A DNA stretch of 64,000 bases from Eubacteriaceae bacterium (GTDB lineage Bacteria; Bacillota; Clostridia; Lachnospirales; Lachnospiraceae): positions 61,027 to 125,026 of the forward strand of contig CABIWJ010000009.1 in NCBI GenBank assembly GCA_902362455.1. Reading direction: 5' to 3'. The notes beneath the pieces were generated by a model that saw only the letters and a program-made list of their open reading frames with translations, was not told the DNA's origin and ran no database searches. The position numbers and the translations under genes were made by a program. Within the stretch, counting starts at the first letter, position 1; each line of letters starts with the position of its first letter. This document shows positions 56,145-64,000 of this stretch, piece by piece.

Positions 56145-59100
56145 TCAGATCACCTTTCTTTTTCTGACGATGGCAACAACAAGAGTTACGATGTTCCAGA
56201 GCAGGGATGTAACCGAAACGGATACGGCTGCGGTAGCAAGGGGCTTGGAAACGCTGACTCTGTCGCTGATCGCGGAAATATTGCCTGCGTCAAGCGTTGT
56301 ATTATCGGTCAGCGTAAGGATCAGATTGCCGTCATCGTCAATGCGGCAGCCCTTGATTCCGATGCCGTCTTTACCGTCAGCACCGTCCTTACCGTCTTTT
56401 CCGTCTGTGCCGACGATCTTGCCGAGGTTGGTAACAACCCCGTCGGTAAAGGTGATGATAAGATTGCCGTCTGCGTCAATATGCGCTGACTGAATTCCGG
56501 TTCCGTTCAAGCCGTTTGAACCATTTGATCCGTCTTGACCGTTTTGACCGTCCTGACCGTCCTTGCCTGCGTCACCCTTGTCGCCCTTGGCTCCGGTGAC
56601 ATTTCCGAGATTGTACACAGTGCCGTCGGTCAGAGTAATGATGAGGTTGCCGTTTTCATCTACAACAGCATCCTTGACGCCGACACCGGCAGCGCCGTTG
56701 TTTCCGGCATCGCCCTTGTCGCCCTTATCACCTTTATCGCCCTGGTTACCTTTATCTCCGGTGACCTTGCCTGCGTTATGCACGGTGTCGTCGGTCAGCG
56801 TAATAATCAGGTCGCCGTTCTCGTCGATCGTCACCGATTTAACGCCTACGCCTGTAGCACCGGTTTCGCCTTGGTCGCCCTTATCGCCTTGGCTGCCTTT
56901 ATCTCCGGTAACCTTGCCGAGGTCAAGCACGGTATCATCGGTGAGGGTAATAATGAGATTGCCGTTTTCATTGATGACAACGGATTTTACACCTACGCCG
57001 GTGTCGCCCTTATCACCTTGGTCGCCCTGGTCGCCTTTGTCACCCTTGACATCGGCTACAATAACGGTAATGAGCATATCGCCGTCCACCGTAAAGGTGA
57101 CTTCGGTCTTATTGATTTCAGAAAGCAGCTCGCCGCCGATGTACCAGCCCTTGAGAATATAGGTCGGGTCAAGCGTTACGGTTGCGGTAAGCACCGTTCC
57201 CTCGCACACCTTGTCGCCGCTGGCGATTTTTTCACTGCCGTTCTTTACCGAAAGGATACAGCCGTCCAAAGTCATGGGGAATGTGACTGTATATTCCGGT
57301 ATCTCCTCGATTTTCACTGAGATGTTGGTATCCGCCTTGATTGCGCCGGTTCTATAGGTATAGCTGCCGTCGCCGTTGTCGATCCACGAATCTGCATCTG
57401 CAAGGCGGTAGTTTTCCTTCGGCTTGACTGTGACGGTGATTTCATCGCCGTAGCGAACGGTTTTGCCACTTACGAAATCCTTGTCACCGTTTTTGATTGT
57501 CATATCTGCGTGCTTCGGGCTATCCACCATAACCGTGTATTGCTCGATTTCGGTGAAATACACCTGAATATCGGTTTCGGTATCCACCACAAGCTCATAA
57601 TCATACTGGCTGTACAACTTGTCGTCGGTCGTTACGGTGTCAACCTTGCTGCCACGGGTAATGACGAGCTTCTGCACACGGTAATTTTCCGCCGCCTGTG
57701 CGGTAAGAGTAATTTTCGTGCCGACGGGAACGCCTGCGCCTGACTGATAGCCCTGCTTGGTCGCTACGGCACCGGTCTGTTCACCGCTTGTGGCAGAATA
57801 GGTCAAGCCTACACGCACGGGAACATCAAATTCCACACCGATCTCGGTGTCCTTTGTGATGGTCATGGTGAAGCTTTCGCCGCTTTGTCCCTTGGCATCG
57901 TCCGTCCATGCGCGGAACTTGCAGCCTGCGTCCGTCTTGACGGTGAAGGTCAGCTTGGAATTTACAGGAACATACACGCTGTTATTCTCATTCAGAGTAA
58001 CGCTGTCGCCGTTTGTATCGGTGATTTCCACCGTGCCGCCCTCTGCCGGGATATTGACCTTTACAAGCCTGCCGATTTCAGAAAGACTTACGAATTCTGC
58101 CTCGACTGTGTATTTTTCGGAAGCAAGCCCCAATGTATAGCTGTTAGAGCCTGCCGCGTCTATAGTTTCGGTGGTGCCACTTGCGTCGGTAATTTTCCAT
58201 GATTTCAGTCTGTAGCCCTTGCCGGGTACGGCGGTAAAGGTCACATTATCGGTAACCGTGCCGCCGGGGGCATTCAGAGGAACATCGCCCACCGCCGCGC
58301 TGACCGTACCAATCACCATGCCGTCTGCCGTGTAGGTATCGGTAAATGTGATCTGAGCGGAATTTATTGCTCGCTTGGTGGAAACACGCATATTGGCTTC
58401 ACCGTTCAGAGTAAAGGCACATACGATTGTTCCGTCTTTTTCGGGTGTGAATACCATTGTTTCACCGCCGTTGTCGAGGGTAAGGGATACAAGCTCATAC
58501 TGCCCGCTTTTCGGGGTGACCTTTACCTTGATGATTTCGCTCTCGCTGATCTCATCTCCGGATTGGATCTCAACATTGCCGAGATGCCGCACCTTGATGT
58601 CGGAAGCCTTTGCGTTATCCACTGAGTAGTTGACCTTATAGAACCTCTTTGCCGTGGTAACTTCGGCAATATTCGACCATGTGCTTTCCTTTTCTTTGCC
58701 GTCCACCTTGCAAACGGAGGTAACAGCAAAACCCAAGTTGGTATTGGTTTTCAGGTTCTCAATCTCATAGGATGTCGTATCGGCAGGAAGCAGATCGGAA
58801 ATTTTCGTACATTCGCCGTTTTCCGCGCGATACACATAGTAACCCTCTACCTCCGGCCAGCCGGGGGTCTTGTCGGGCTGAGACCATGTAAGATGCACCG
58901 CATCATCTGCAAACAGGTTTGCCTCTAAATCATCTACTGCAGGAGCAGGTGTGCTGACATTTGATAGGCTGTAGCCGATAAAGACGGTCTTGTTGCCTTC
59001 CTCACCATAGAGGTGCCTGAACCACTGCCCCAGCGTCCAGTCAAAGGTATACTGCGTGTAAATGCTTGCCGGGATTCCTTCCTCGGCAAGAGCCGGGCCG

Positions 59101-61898
59101 TCAATGTCGTTGACCGCACCGATGCATCCCTGCGAGGAGGTTTTGGTGGTCGAAACGCCCGAACCGTTGCTGTAACTCAGACTTGTTTCAAAGCCCACAT
59201 CGTGCGAGAATAGGATACCGTCGCCGAACACGCCGAAGCTGATGGAGAAGTTGAAGTAAAATCCGTGAGAAATCTCCTCGGAGACCGATTTGATATTGCT
59301 CTTGGAATAGGAAACCTCATTCAGACCTCCCGCATAGCCCATACGGATAGTGTTCTGGCTGAGCTGCTGAGCGCCGAGTGCACTGTATGCGCCCCAGCCC
59401 AACTGATTGTACATATAGGGGTTGCCCTCGTTGCCGTCCAGCCAGTTTTCCGCTTCGTTGATTTTTTCAAGACGGTAGTAGCAGGCTTCATCTTTGGAGG
59501 TCTTATCCGACTCCTTGGTGATGGCGCGATTGCCCTTTTTCTCCATATAGGAGTTGTATTCTTCAGCAAAGCTGTTGTAGTCGTCAATGCTCATCTGCTG
59601 ATACACCGGCTGCTGCGGAATCGACAGGCTCATTGCCGTGCCATCAGACCACTCGCCGTTTTCGTCCAGCACCTCATAGCAGTAGACAAATACCGGTGTT
59701 CTTGCAACCAGTGCCGTGTTATATGCCTGCGCCTTGACAGTCATGGCGTATTCGGTTTCCAGCGCTTCAGTGTAGGTCTTGCTCCATTCAAGAGAATAGC
59801 CCGCTGAAATATTTAGTTCAAAGGGGGCAAGCAGTCCGCCATAGCTGTAGGACATACCCACGCTGTAGGAAACATTTTTCGAGGAAGATTGCTCCAGCTC
59901 GTAGCTTTCGGTTATGGTATAGTCGGTCTCGTTATTTGCCGAGTCGCCCAGCGCTGCAAAGTAGGGCGCCGCCTGCATGACCGCCTTGACCTCCGGGTCG
60001 CTGTAGGCGTAGCTTACGCCCTTGTAGCGGGCGATAACGCCATCCTGGTCGCGGTCGCAGGATGTGAGCACCATCTGTGCGCCGGTGCCTTTATAGCCGC
60101 CGTCAACTTTGTCGGGTCCCCAACCGGATATTGTTGTACTAAAGCCGGTCACAGTGCCGTAATCGGTCACATTGCCTTTACTGTCTTTTTTGTCATTGTT
60201 ATATACGCCGGCGATCATGCACTTTTTAAAGGAATATTCTTTGTCATTGTCGCGGCAGGAGGCAACGAACACGATCTGCTCTCGGCCTGCCGTGTTGCCG
60301 TCAAAGTTGCCGACCACGACTGAGCGCATATATTCCTCTTTTCCGCCAAGGCCTTCGTCAAACTGGAATCCGCTCGTTGAAGCCTTGTTTAATTCGCCGG
60401 TAGCGGTGTTGTATGTATACAATGAGCCGTTGATAAAGATATACTCTGCGGCGTTTGCTCCGTTATAGGCAACGGCCTCGACCGCAAACTTGGTTACACA
60501 TTCGTCTTCTGACCAGCCGTTGGCGGCCATGGTCTTGACCTCGGATTGTACGAATCCATTGTTCTGATTGCTGAGGAGTATGCTGTATGCAAAAGTATCT
60601 GTAATCCTCATCGACATCATAATGGGGTTATAGCCGCTTTTGCGCTGTAATGAATCTAGCTTTGCTCCGGCAACAACGAGGTCGTCGCAGCCGTCGTTGT
60701 TGAAATCACCGCAGGCAAGCCCCCCGTCGTAGACGGATGTCCATGTATTATATGTCGAGTCGTACCCGGTTACATTATTTATTGAATATTTTTTGTCAGG
60801 CAGGCTGTCTACAAAAGCCAGCCCCTCTCTTCTGCCGGTCTTGCCGTACAGTATTTTGACCTGCGGGGTCGGGTCAATATATGCGCCTTTAGAATTGTAT
60901 GACAACACTGCCAGGTCGTCTATTCTGTCGCCGTTAAAGTCGCCGACGACCATATCGACCGTCAGCTTTTTCCAATGGTTAGCCAGTGTATTATTTTTTG
61001 AGCCGTTGATGGTATCTGCAACGCCCTTGTTACCACTAAGGTTGGTTTGATAATTATTAACATAATAGTCATTCAGCAGCTCATCTCCAAGCTGATAATA
61101 CCCCGGACCGTTTTCACGGCGATTCAGCATGGTAAGCTCACCGTCGGCATATTCATATTCCTTAATAAAACAGCCTGCCATCATATTGGCGGAATAATAG
61201 TCCAGATCGGTAATGCGGCGTATCTCCTTTTTGCTGTTCGCCACATAGATGATAAGGGTATCCTTGCCGTCGTTGTCAAAATCTCCGGCTACAATATCAA
61301 TATATTTGTTGGAATCATAACCGTGGATTTGCAGATCTCCGTCACTGTCAAACGCCCAGTTCATTTCGCCGACAACCTCTGAGCTGCAGAGCTTGCCATC
61401 CCTTGCGTCGTATACAAAGAGATAAACATTTTTATCCCGACGGTTAAGACCAACATAGGCAGCATGGTCGTTACGACCGGTGCCGTCCGGGTCAAACGAT
61501 GCGGACTGTATCAGAACGCAGTTGCTTAAATCAACGAAATTCATGTTAGGCAGCGAACTGTTGGATGCAGTACGTTTACTATATACAAAGTTATACAGGT
61601 CACTTGCCGTTCCGACATCTGCTATCTTGCCGGTAATGTGATTGGTGTAGGTTTCTAAATAAAGCAGCTCGCTTTGCTCCACCATCGCAAATGGGCGGTC
61701 AACATCGTAACCGTAAGGGTTGGTTGTCTTGTCGTACCCGGCAGGTACAGTGTTTTTCATCAGCGAATTGGCTGCATCGGATGAAAAGGTCGGGCTGTCG
61801 CTGCTTGCGGAAAACGCCGAAAGCGGCAGACAGGCAACGATCATCACAAGCGCCAGTGCTGCGCACACTGCCCGTCGGATGATAAATTTTTTGTTCAT
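56145..61898 (-). CDS. 1917-residue secreted FG-GAP/collagen-like surface protein
   Basis: Signal peptide (1-30). A propeller-like region with calcium-binding FG-GAP/VCBS motifs follows (VAGDFDNDGKDTLII near 210, VGDFNGDRIDDLAVL near 320, CGDFNNDGCDDLVVA near 395). A Tyr/Ser/Gly-rich region with alternating hydrophobic residues spans about 660-980 (SYSVGMSYSYGG, FYFNFSISFGVFG). A fibronectin type III-like domain (about 1000-1085), several bacterial repeat beta domains (about 1085-1620), and a collagen-like part (about 1620-1880) come next. The last has Gly-x-y runs (GDKGDQGDQGDKGD) alternating with five ~35-residue modules (GVGVKSVxIDENG, LIITLTD). One membrane helix and basic end (VRKRKVI) close it. 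No LPxTG is seen. AAAGGAG precedes the ATG. It is divergent from a sensor kinase. Confidence 0.85.
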   Translation of the reverse strand: MNKKFIIRRAVCAALALVMIVACLPLSAFSASSDSPTFSSDAANSLMKNTVPAGYDKTTNPYGYDVDRPFAMVEQSELLYLETYTNHITGKIADVGTASDLYNFVYSKRTASNSSLPNMNFVDLSNCVLIQSASFDPDGTGRNDHAAYVGLNRRDKNVYLFVYDARDGKLCSSEVVGEMNWAFDSDGDLQIHGYDSNKYIDIVAGDFDNDGKDTLIIYVANSKKEIRRITDLDYYSANMMAGCFIKEYEYADGELTMLNRRENGPGYYQLGDELLNDYYVNNYQTNLSGNKGVADTINGSKNNTLANHWKKLTVDMVVGDFNGDRIDDLAVLSYNSKGAYIDPTPQVKILYGKTGRREGLAFVDSLPDKKYSINNVTGYDSTYNTWTSVYDGGLACGDFNNDGCDDLVVAGAKLDSLQRKSGYNPIMMSMRITDTFAYSILLSNQNNGFVQSEVKTMAANGWSEDECVTKFAVEAVAYNGANAAEYIFINGSLYTYNTATGELNKASTSGFQFDEGLGGKEEYMRSVVVGNFDGNTAGREQIVFVASCRDNDKEYSFKKCMIAGVYNNDKKDSKGNVTDYGTVTGFSTTISGWGPDKVDGGYKGTGAQMVLTSCDRDQDGVIARYKGVSYAYSDPEVKAVMQAAPYFAALGDSANNETDYTITESYELEQSSSKNVSYSVGMSYSYGGLLAPFELNISAGYSLEWSKTYTEALETEYAMTVKAQAYNTALVARTPVFVYCYEVLDENGEWSDGTAMSLSIPQQPVYQQMSIDDYNSFAEEYNSYMEKKGNRAITKESDKTSKDEACYYRLEKINEAENWLDGNEGNPYMYNQLGWGAYSALGAQQLSQNTIRMGYAGGLNEVSYSKSNIKSVSEEISHGFYFNFSISFGVFGDGILFSHDVGFETSLSYSNGSGVSTTKTSSQGCIGAVNDIDGPALAEEGIPASIYTQYTFDWTLGQWFRHLYGEEGNKTVFIGYSLSNVSTPAPAVDDLEANLFADDAVHLTWSQPDKTPGWPEVEGYYVYRAENGECTKISDLLPADTTSYEIENLKTNTNLGFAVTSVCKVDGKEKESTWSNIAEVTTAKRFYKVNYSVDNAKASDIKVRHLGNVEIQSGDEISESEIIKVKVTPKSGQYELVSLTLDNGGETMVFTPEKDGTIVCAFTLNGEANMRVSTKRAINSAQITFTDTYTADGMVIGTVSAAVGDVPLNAPGGTVTDNVTFTAVPGKGYRLKSWKITDASGTTETIDAAGSNSYTLGLASEKYTVEAEFVSLSEIGRLVKVNIPAEGGTVEITDTNGDSVTLNENNSVYVPVNSKLTFTVKTDAGCKFRAWTDDAKGQSGESFTMTITKDTEIGVEFDVPVRVGLTYSATSGEQTGAVATKQGYQSGAGVPVGTKITLTAQAAENYRVQKLVITRGSKVDTVTTDDKLYSQYDYELVVDTETDIQVYFTEIEQYTVMVDSPKHADMTIKNGDKDFVSGKTVRYGDEITVTVKPKENYRLADADSWIDNGDGSYTYRTGAIKADTNISVKIEEIPEYTVTFPMTLDGCILSVKNGSEKIASGDKVCEGTVLTATVTLDPTYILKGWYIGGELLSEINKTEVTFTVDGDMLITVIVADVKGDKGDQGDQGDKGDTGVGVKSVVINENGNLIITLTDDTVLDLGKVTGDKGSQGDKGDQGETGATGVGVKSVTIDENGDLIITLTDDTVHNAGKVTGDKGNQGDKGDKGDKGDAGNNGAAGVGVKDAVVDENGNLIITLTDGTVYNLGNVTGAKGDKGDAGKDGQDGQNGQDGSNGSNGLNGTGIQSAHIDADGNLIITFTDGVVTNLGKIVGTDGKDGKDGADGKDGIGIKGCRIDDDGNLILTLTDNTTLDAGNISAISDRVSVSKPLATAAVSVSVTSLLWNIVTLVVAIVRKRKVI
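56250..57060 (-). repeat. five-module collagen/beta repeat in the giant protein
   Basis: The 3' end of the gene holds five in-frame copies of a unit: a Gly-x-y collagen-like run, then 'G-V/T/I-G-V/I-K/Q', 'DENGNLIITLTD' and 'LGKVTG'. The first two copies are nearly identical; the fifth is the most divergent. The copies may vary in number between strains through recombination. Confidence 0.8.
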
Positions 61899-61927
61899 AG
61901 CTCAGGTCTCCTTTGATAATTTGGTTT

Positions 61928-61947
61928 TGCTGTCCGCTACGACAGCA
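61928..61947 (-). promoter_or_regulatory. 5' leader hairpin of the giant surface gene
   Basis: TGCTGTC/GACAGCA (7 bp, 6-nt loop) lies in the mRNA leader about 30 bp upstream of the start codon. Confidence 0.4.
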
Positions 61948-62040
61948 GATTCTGAAAGCGGATAAGCAAGCGTGGACATGATATTTCACGATACTTATAC
62001 TATTATCTATTCTATCATAACAGGGGCAGTTTCGGTTGTG

Positions 62041-62078
62041 TCGTTTACGCTGTATTTCGGTCGTTTACGCTGTAAACG
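62041..62078. promoter_or_regulatory. operator-like direct repeats and palindrome
   Basis: TCGTTTACGCTGTA occurs at 62041-62054 and again at 62061-62074, a 20-bp step, about two helical turns. The second copy extends into a palindrome, CGTTTAC-GCT-GTAAACG (62062-62078). It lies in the divergent region, 22 bp upstream of the kinase's -35 box. Direct repeats of this step are usual for LytTR-type response regulators, which pair with GHKL kinases. Confidence 0.6.
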
Positions 62079-62099
62079 GTCGCTCGGGCGGAATACCCC

Positions 62100-62128
62100 T
62101 TGTAAAAACACGGATTTTCAAGTACAAT
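62100..62128 (+). promoter_or_regulatory. promoter of the sensor kinase gene
   Basis: TTGTAA (62100-62105) and TACAAT (62123-62128) with a 17-bp spacer, 65 bp before the chosen start codon. Reasonable sigma-A match. Confidence 0.55.
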
Positions 62129-62193
62129 AGTATACGGATAATTTTCCACATATCAAATGCAGAAAAAATGAAATGGGGAGGTGCCTCGTCGGA

Positions 62194-63840
62194 ATGAAAA
62201 AAACTTTACGGTGGATATGTTTAGCGCTATTCTTTGCGCTTTGCATCGGTATGCTCTGCTTTTTGCAGAAATTCACGAAGCTCAATACATCCATACAATA
62301 CCTTGAGTGGCAAACCGCCTACACGGTAGGAACAGACGGCACGGAAACGGAGCTGGATTATACCGTGTCGCCCGAAAAGGGAGACCGCTTTCGCCTGGAA
62401 ACAGTCGTCCCGGCAAGCAGCGAATACGGCAATTTGGTATTTGAAACGGCAGGGCTGAATATGACCGTCAGCATAGACGGGAAAGAGGTATGGCAGTCGG
62501 AAACCGCGGTGCCGGAGAATGCCGTGGGTCAGACGCAGGCGATTATCCCTCTGCCGCAAAACACGGAGTGCCGCCTTACGGTTACCGGCACGGTGACTGA
62601 CACAGCAAGCCTTATTTTCCCGCCGCTGCCGCGCTTTGTGCCGGTGGATGCGCAAGAAATCGAAAGCTACGCTTATGCAAACTACTACGGTATTCCTGCC
62701 GGTGCTACCGCTTTTATATCGCTGATGATTGCCGGGTTGTTCCTTTTGAGCGTGACACGCAAAAAGGCAGATTGGAGTCTGATACCGCTTTTCCTTGCCT
62801 CTGTGGGGCTTACGATGCAATGGATCACCAAAGGAATGGGACACCATTTTCTCAGCGACGGGTTGGTCGATTTTCTGAACCGGCAAGAGATCGGTATTCT
62901 GCTGCTCGTACTTTTGGTCGTTTATCTTGTGATGAACCGTCAGCGTAAATTTTGGAAATACTTAGGAATTTCCGCTATTGCCAGCGCCGCCGCATTGGGG
63001 GTTGCATACACGGTATCATTTTTCAGAAAAAGCTACCTTTTCAAATATATCGGCAGGTTAATTTCGGATGTTACGGAGCTTGCGGATTATTCGGGGCTTT
63101 TGTATTGGGTCACCGTTTGGATGGTTGCGGTGTGCGCCGTTATTTCCGCCTATGCCGTAATGCGTTCGATTATTGCACAGCAGATGGAAAGCAAAACGCT
63201 CCGTCTGCGCAACGAATTGATTATGAACAGCTATCGTGCGATGGAAAGCAAAGTGACCGACAGCGCCGCCATTCGTCACGAAATGAAGCATAAAATAATC
63301 GCTCTTGACGCATTGTATCAAAAGGGCGATATTGATGCGCTGGGGCAATTGATCGGGGATATAAAGCAGCAAAACGATCATTTGGCGCAAACGCAGTTTA
63401 CCGAAAATTTCACAGTCAATACGATCCTGCAGGACGCCGCTTATCGTGCCGCCCAGTCGGACATCCGCTTTGAGGCGCTTGTTTCCGTTCCGCCGCAGCT
63501 TACCGTTGCGGAAAGCGATCTGTACGAGCTGCTTATGAATATGCTTGACAACGCACTGGAAGCCGCCGCCGAGGCGGATGCCGGAAAACGATTTGTCCGC
63601 TTTCAGATTGAAACAAAGAACGGCTTTCTTGCCGTTAAGTGTGAAAATTCGTATGCCGGCAAGCGCAGACAGGATGCGTACGGCAACTATGTCACGACCA
63701 AGAACGACGCCGAAATCCACGGCTTCGGCTTAAAGCTGATGAGCGCCGTTGCCGTGCGTTACCACAGCATACTGGATATTTTTACTTCGGAGAATCAAAC
63801 CTTCACCGTTCAAACGGCGCTGAAGCTGCCGAAGAAATAA
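62194..63840 (+). CDS. GHKL-type sensor histidine kinase
   Basis: A 548-residue membrane sensor kinase. The N-terminal membrane anchor (about 5-27) is followed by an extracellular beta-rich domain (about 30-155). Five to six further membrane helices (about 160-330) precede a cytosolic kinase part. The phospho-acceptor His is in IRHEMKHKII (His362 with this start). The N box is LLMNMLDNALEAA and the G box is HGFGLKLM, typical of the AgrC/GHKL group. No response regulator is visible inside the window; one may lie beyond. The ATG at 62194 was chosen since GGGGAGG lies 12 bp upstream; ATG 62173 would overlap that site. Confidence 0.85.
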   Translation: MKKTLRWICLALFFALCIGMLCFLQKFTKLNTSIQYLEWQTAYTVGTDGTETELDYTVSPEKGDRFRLETVVPASSEYGNLVFETAGLNMTVSIDGKEVWQSETAVPENAVGQTQAIIPLPQNTECRLTVTGTVTDTASLIFPPLPRFVPVDAQEIESYAYANYYGIPAGATAFISLMIAGLFLLSVTRKKADWSLIPLFLASVGLTMQWITKGMGHHFLSDGLVDFLNRQEIGILLLVLLVVYLVMNRQRKFWKYLGISAIASAAALGVAYTVSFFRKSYLFKYIGRLISDVTELADYSGLLYWVTVWMVAVCAVISAYAVMRSIIAQQMESKTLRLRNELIMNSYRAMESKVTDSAAIRHEMKHKIIALDALYQKGDIDALGQLIGDIKQQNDHLAQTQFTENFTVNTILQDAAYRAAQSDIRFEALVSVPPQLTVAESDLYELLMNMLDNALEAAAEADAGKRFVRFQIETKNGFLAVKCENSYAGKRRQDAYGNYVTTKNDAEIHGFGLKLMSAVAVRYHSILDIFTSENQTFTVQTALKLPKK

Positions 63841-63849
63841 ACAAAAACA

Positions 63850-63891
63850 AAGAAGGACACCGCTTTAAAATAAACGGAGTCCTTCTTTTTT
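63850..63891 (+). terminator. rho-independent terminator after the sensor kinase
   Basis: Stem AAGAAGGAC/GTCCTTCTT with a CG/CG extension and T6 run, 10 bp after the stop codon. Stem-loops of this kind are the known target of group IIC introns, and an intron-like 5' end follows 4 bp later. Confidence 0.85.
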
Positions 63892-63895
63892 GCTT

Positions 63896-64000
63896 GTGCG
63901 CCTAGCGGCGCACGTTTCGTTTGCGCGCCATGGGCGCGCTCTCGCAGGTGAAAGTCCTGAACATGCCCAGGTAGTGGGAAATGTATAGCTGAACAGCAAG
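63896..64000 (+). mobile_element. 5' end of a probable group IIC intron (continues beyond window)
   Basis: It begins GTGCGCC, fitting the group II 5' consensus GTGCG, and then shows hairpins GTGCGCC/GGCGCAC and CGCGCC/GGCGCG. The stretch GCAGGTGAAAGTCCTG and the phrase TGTATAGCTGAACAGCAAG look like domain I of bacterial group II introns. The position just behind a terminator hairpin is the usual target of class C introns. No reverse transcriptase or domain V is in the window. Confidence 0.6.

Noticed and set aside
56535..57320. Plus-strand 261-residue open frame opposite the collagen-like region
   Set aside because: It is an antisense shadow of the Gly-x-y repeat codons. It has no ribosome-binding site and low-complexity composition.

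Overview
The window looks like part of a gut Lachnospiraceae-type (Clostridia, Firmicutes) chromosome. The AT-rich first 13 kb carries a syntenic housekeeping set (dnaE, pfkA, a SpoU methyltransferase, argF, coaX, dus, greA, lysS) and several small families I associate with Lachnospiraceae (DUF6465, DUF6145). I assign family only, not species.

Region 1 (1-13.4 kb) is ordinary chromosome: the 3' end of dnaE; pfkA; a TrmH/SpoU rRNA methyltransferase; a histone-H1-like DUF6465 protein (minus strand); a secreted SH3/SleB-type cell-wall hydrolase; an NfeD/SPFH membrane pair; ornithine carbamoyltransferase; two small unknowns; type III pantothenate kinase; tRNA-dihydrouridine synthase; GreA; LysRS. 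Consensus-like sigma-A promoters stand before the hydrolase and before greA-lysS.

Region 2 (about 13.4-55.5 kb) is an integrative conjugative element of the Tn1549/CD1108 general type. No integrase lies inside the window. It opens with a DUF6462 gene array and a roughly 450-nt highly structured candidate RNA. An actin-like ParM/ParR partition pair with micro-ORFs follows. Next are a lipoprotein and a 1792-aa thioester/CnaB/LPQTG adhesin bracketed by two related terminators. DUF5688, JAB/RadC and Toprim genes come next, then a 32-bp-period array of GC-rich hairpins and a likely oriT, then MobC and a MOBP relaxase. The transfer genes are PcfB, VirD4, a VirB2-like pilin, VirB6, PrgI/VirB3, VirB4 and a CD1108-type NlpC/P60 hydrolase. 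The end of the element holds DpnD/PcfM, a 2510-aa methylase-helicase and a sortase. The virD4 gene is split by a 2.7-kb group II intron that encodes its own reverse transcriptase. The helicase gene contains a second gene, tnpV, in another reading frame.

Region 3 (about 55.5-64 kb) has a clearly higher GC content. The element's spoVG-like gene is cut after about 20 codons and joined to a decayed IS256-family transposase end. Beyond it lie a 1917-aa secreted, membrane-anchored protein with FG-GAP and collagen-like repeats (minus strand) and a divergently transcribed GHKL sensor kinase. The intergenic space between them carries direct repeats and a palindrome. At the right edge a group IIC-like intron appears to start just behind the kinase gene's terminator.

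The element genes fit one conjugation machine: relaxase and MobC nick oriT, VirD4/PcfB deliver the DNA, VirB-type proteins form the channel, and CD1108 opens the wall. The adhesin, displayed by the element's own sortase, could hold mating partners or host surfaces. ParMR and the methylase-helicase probably support maintenance and establishment.
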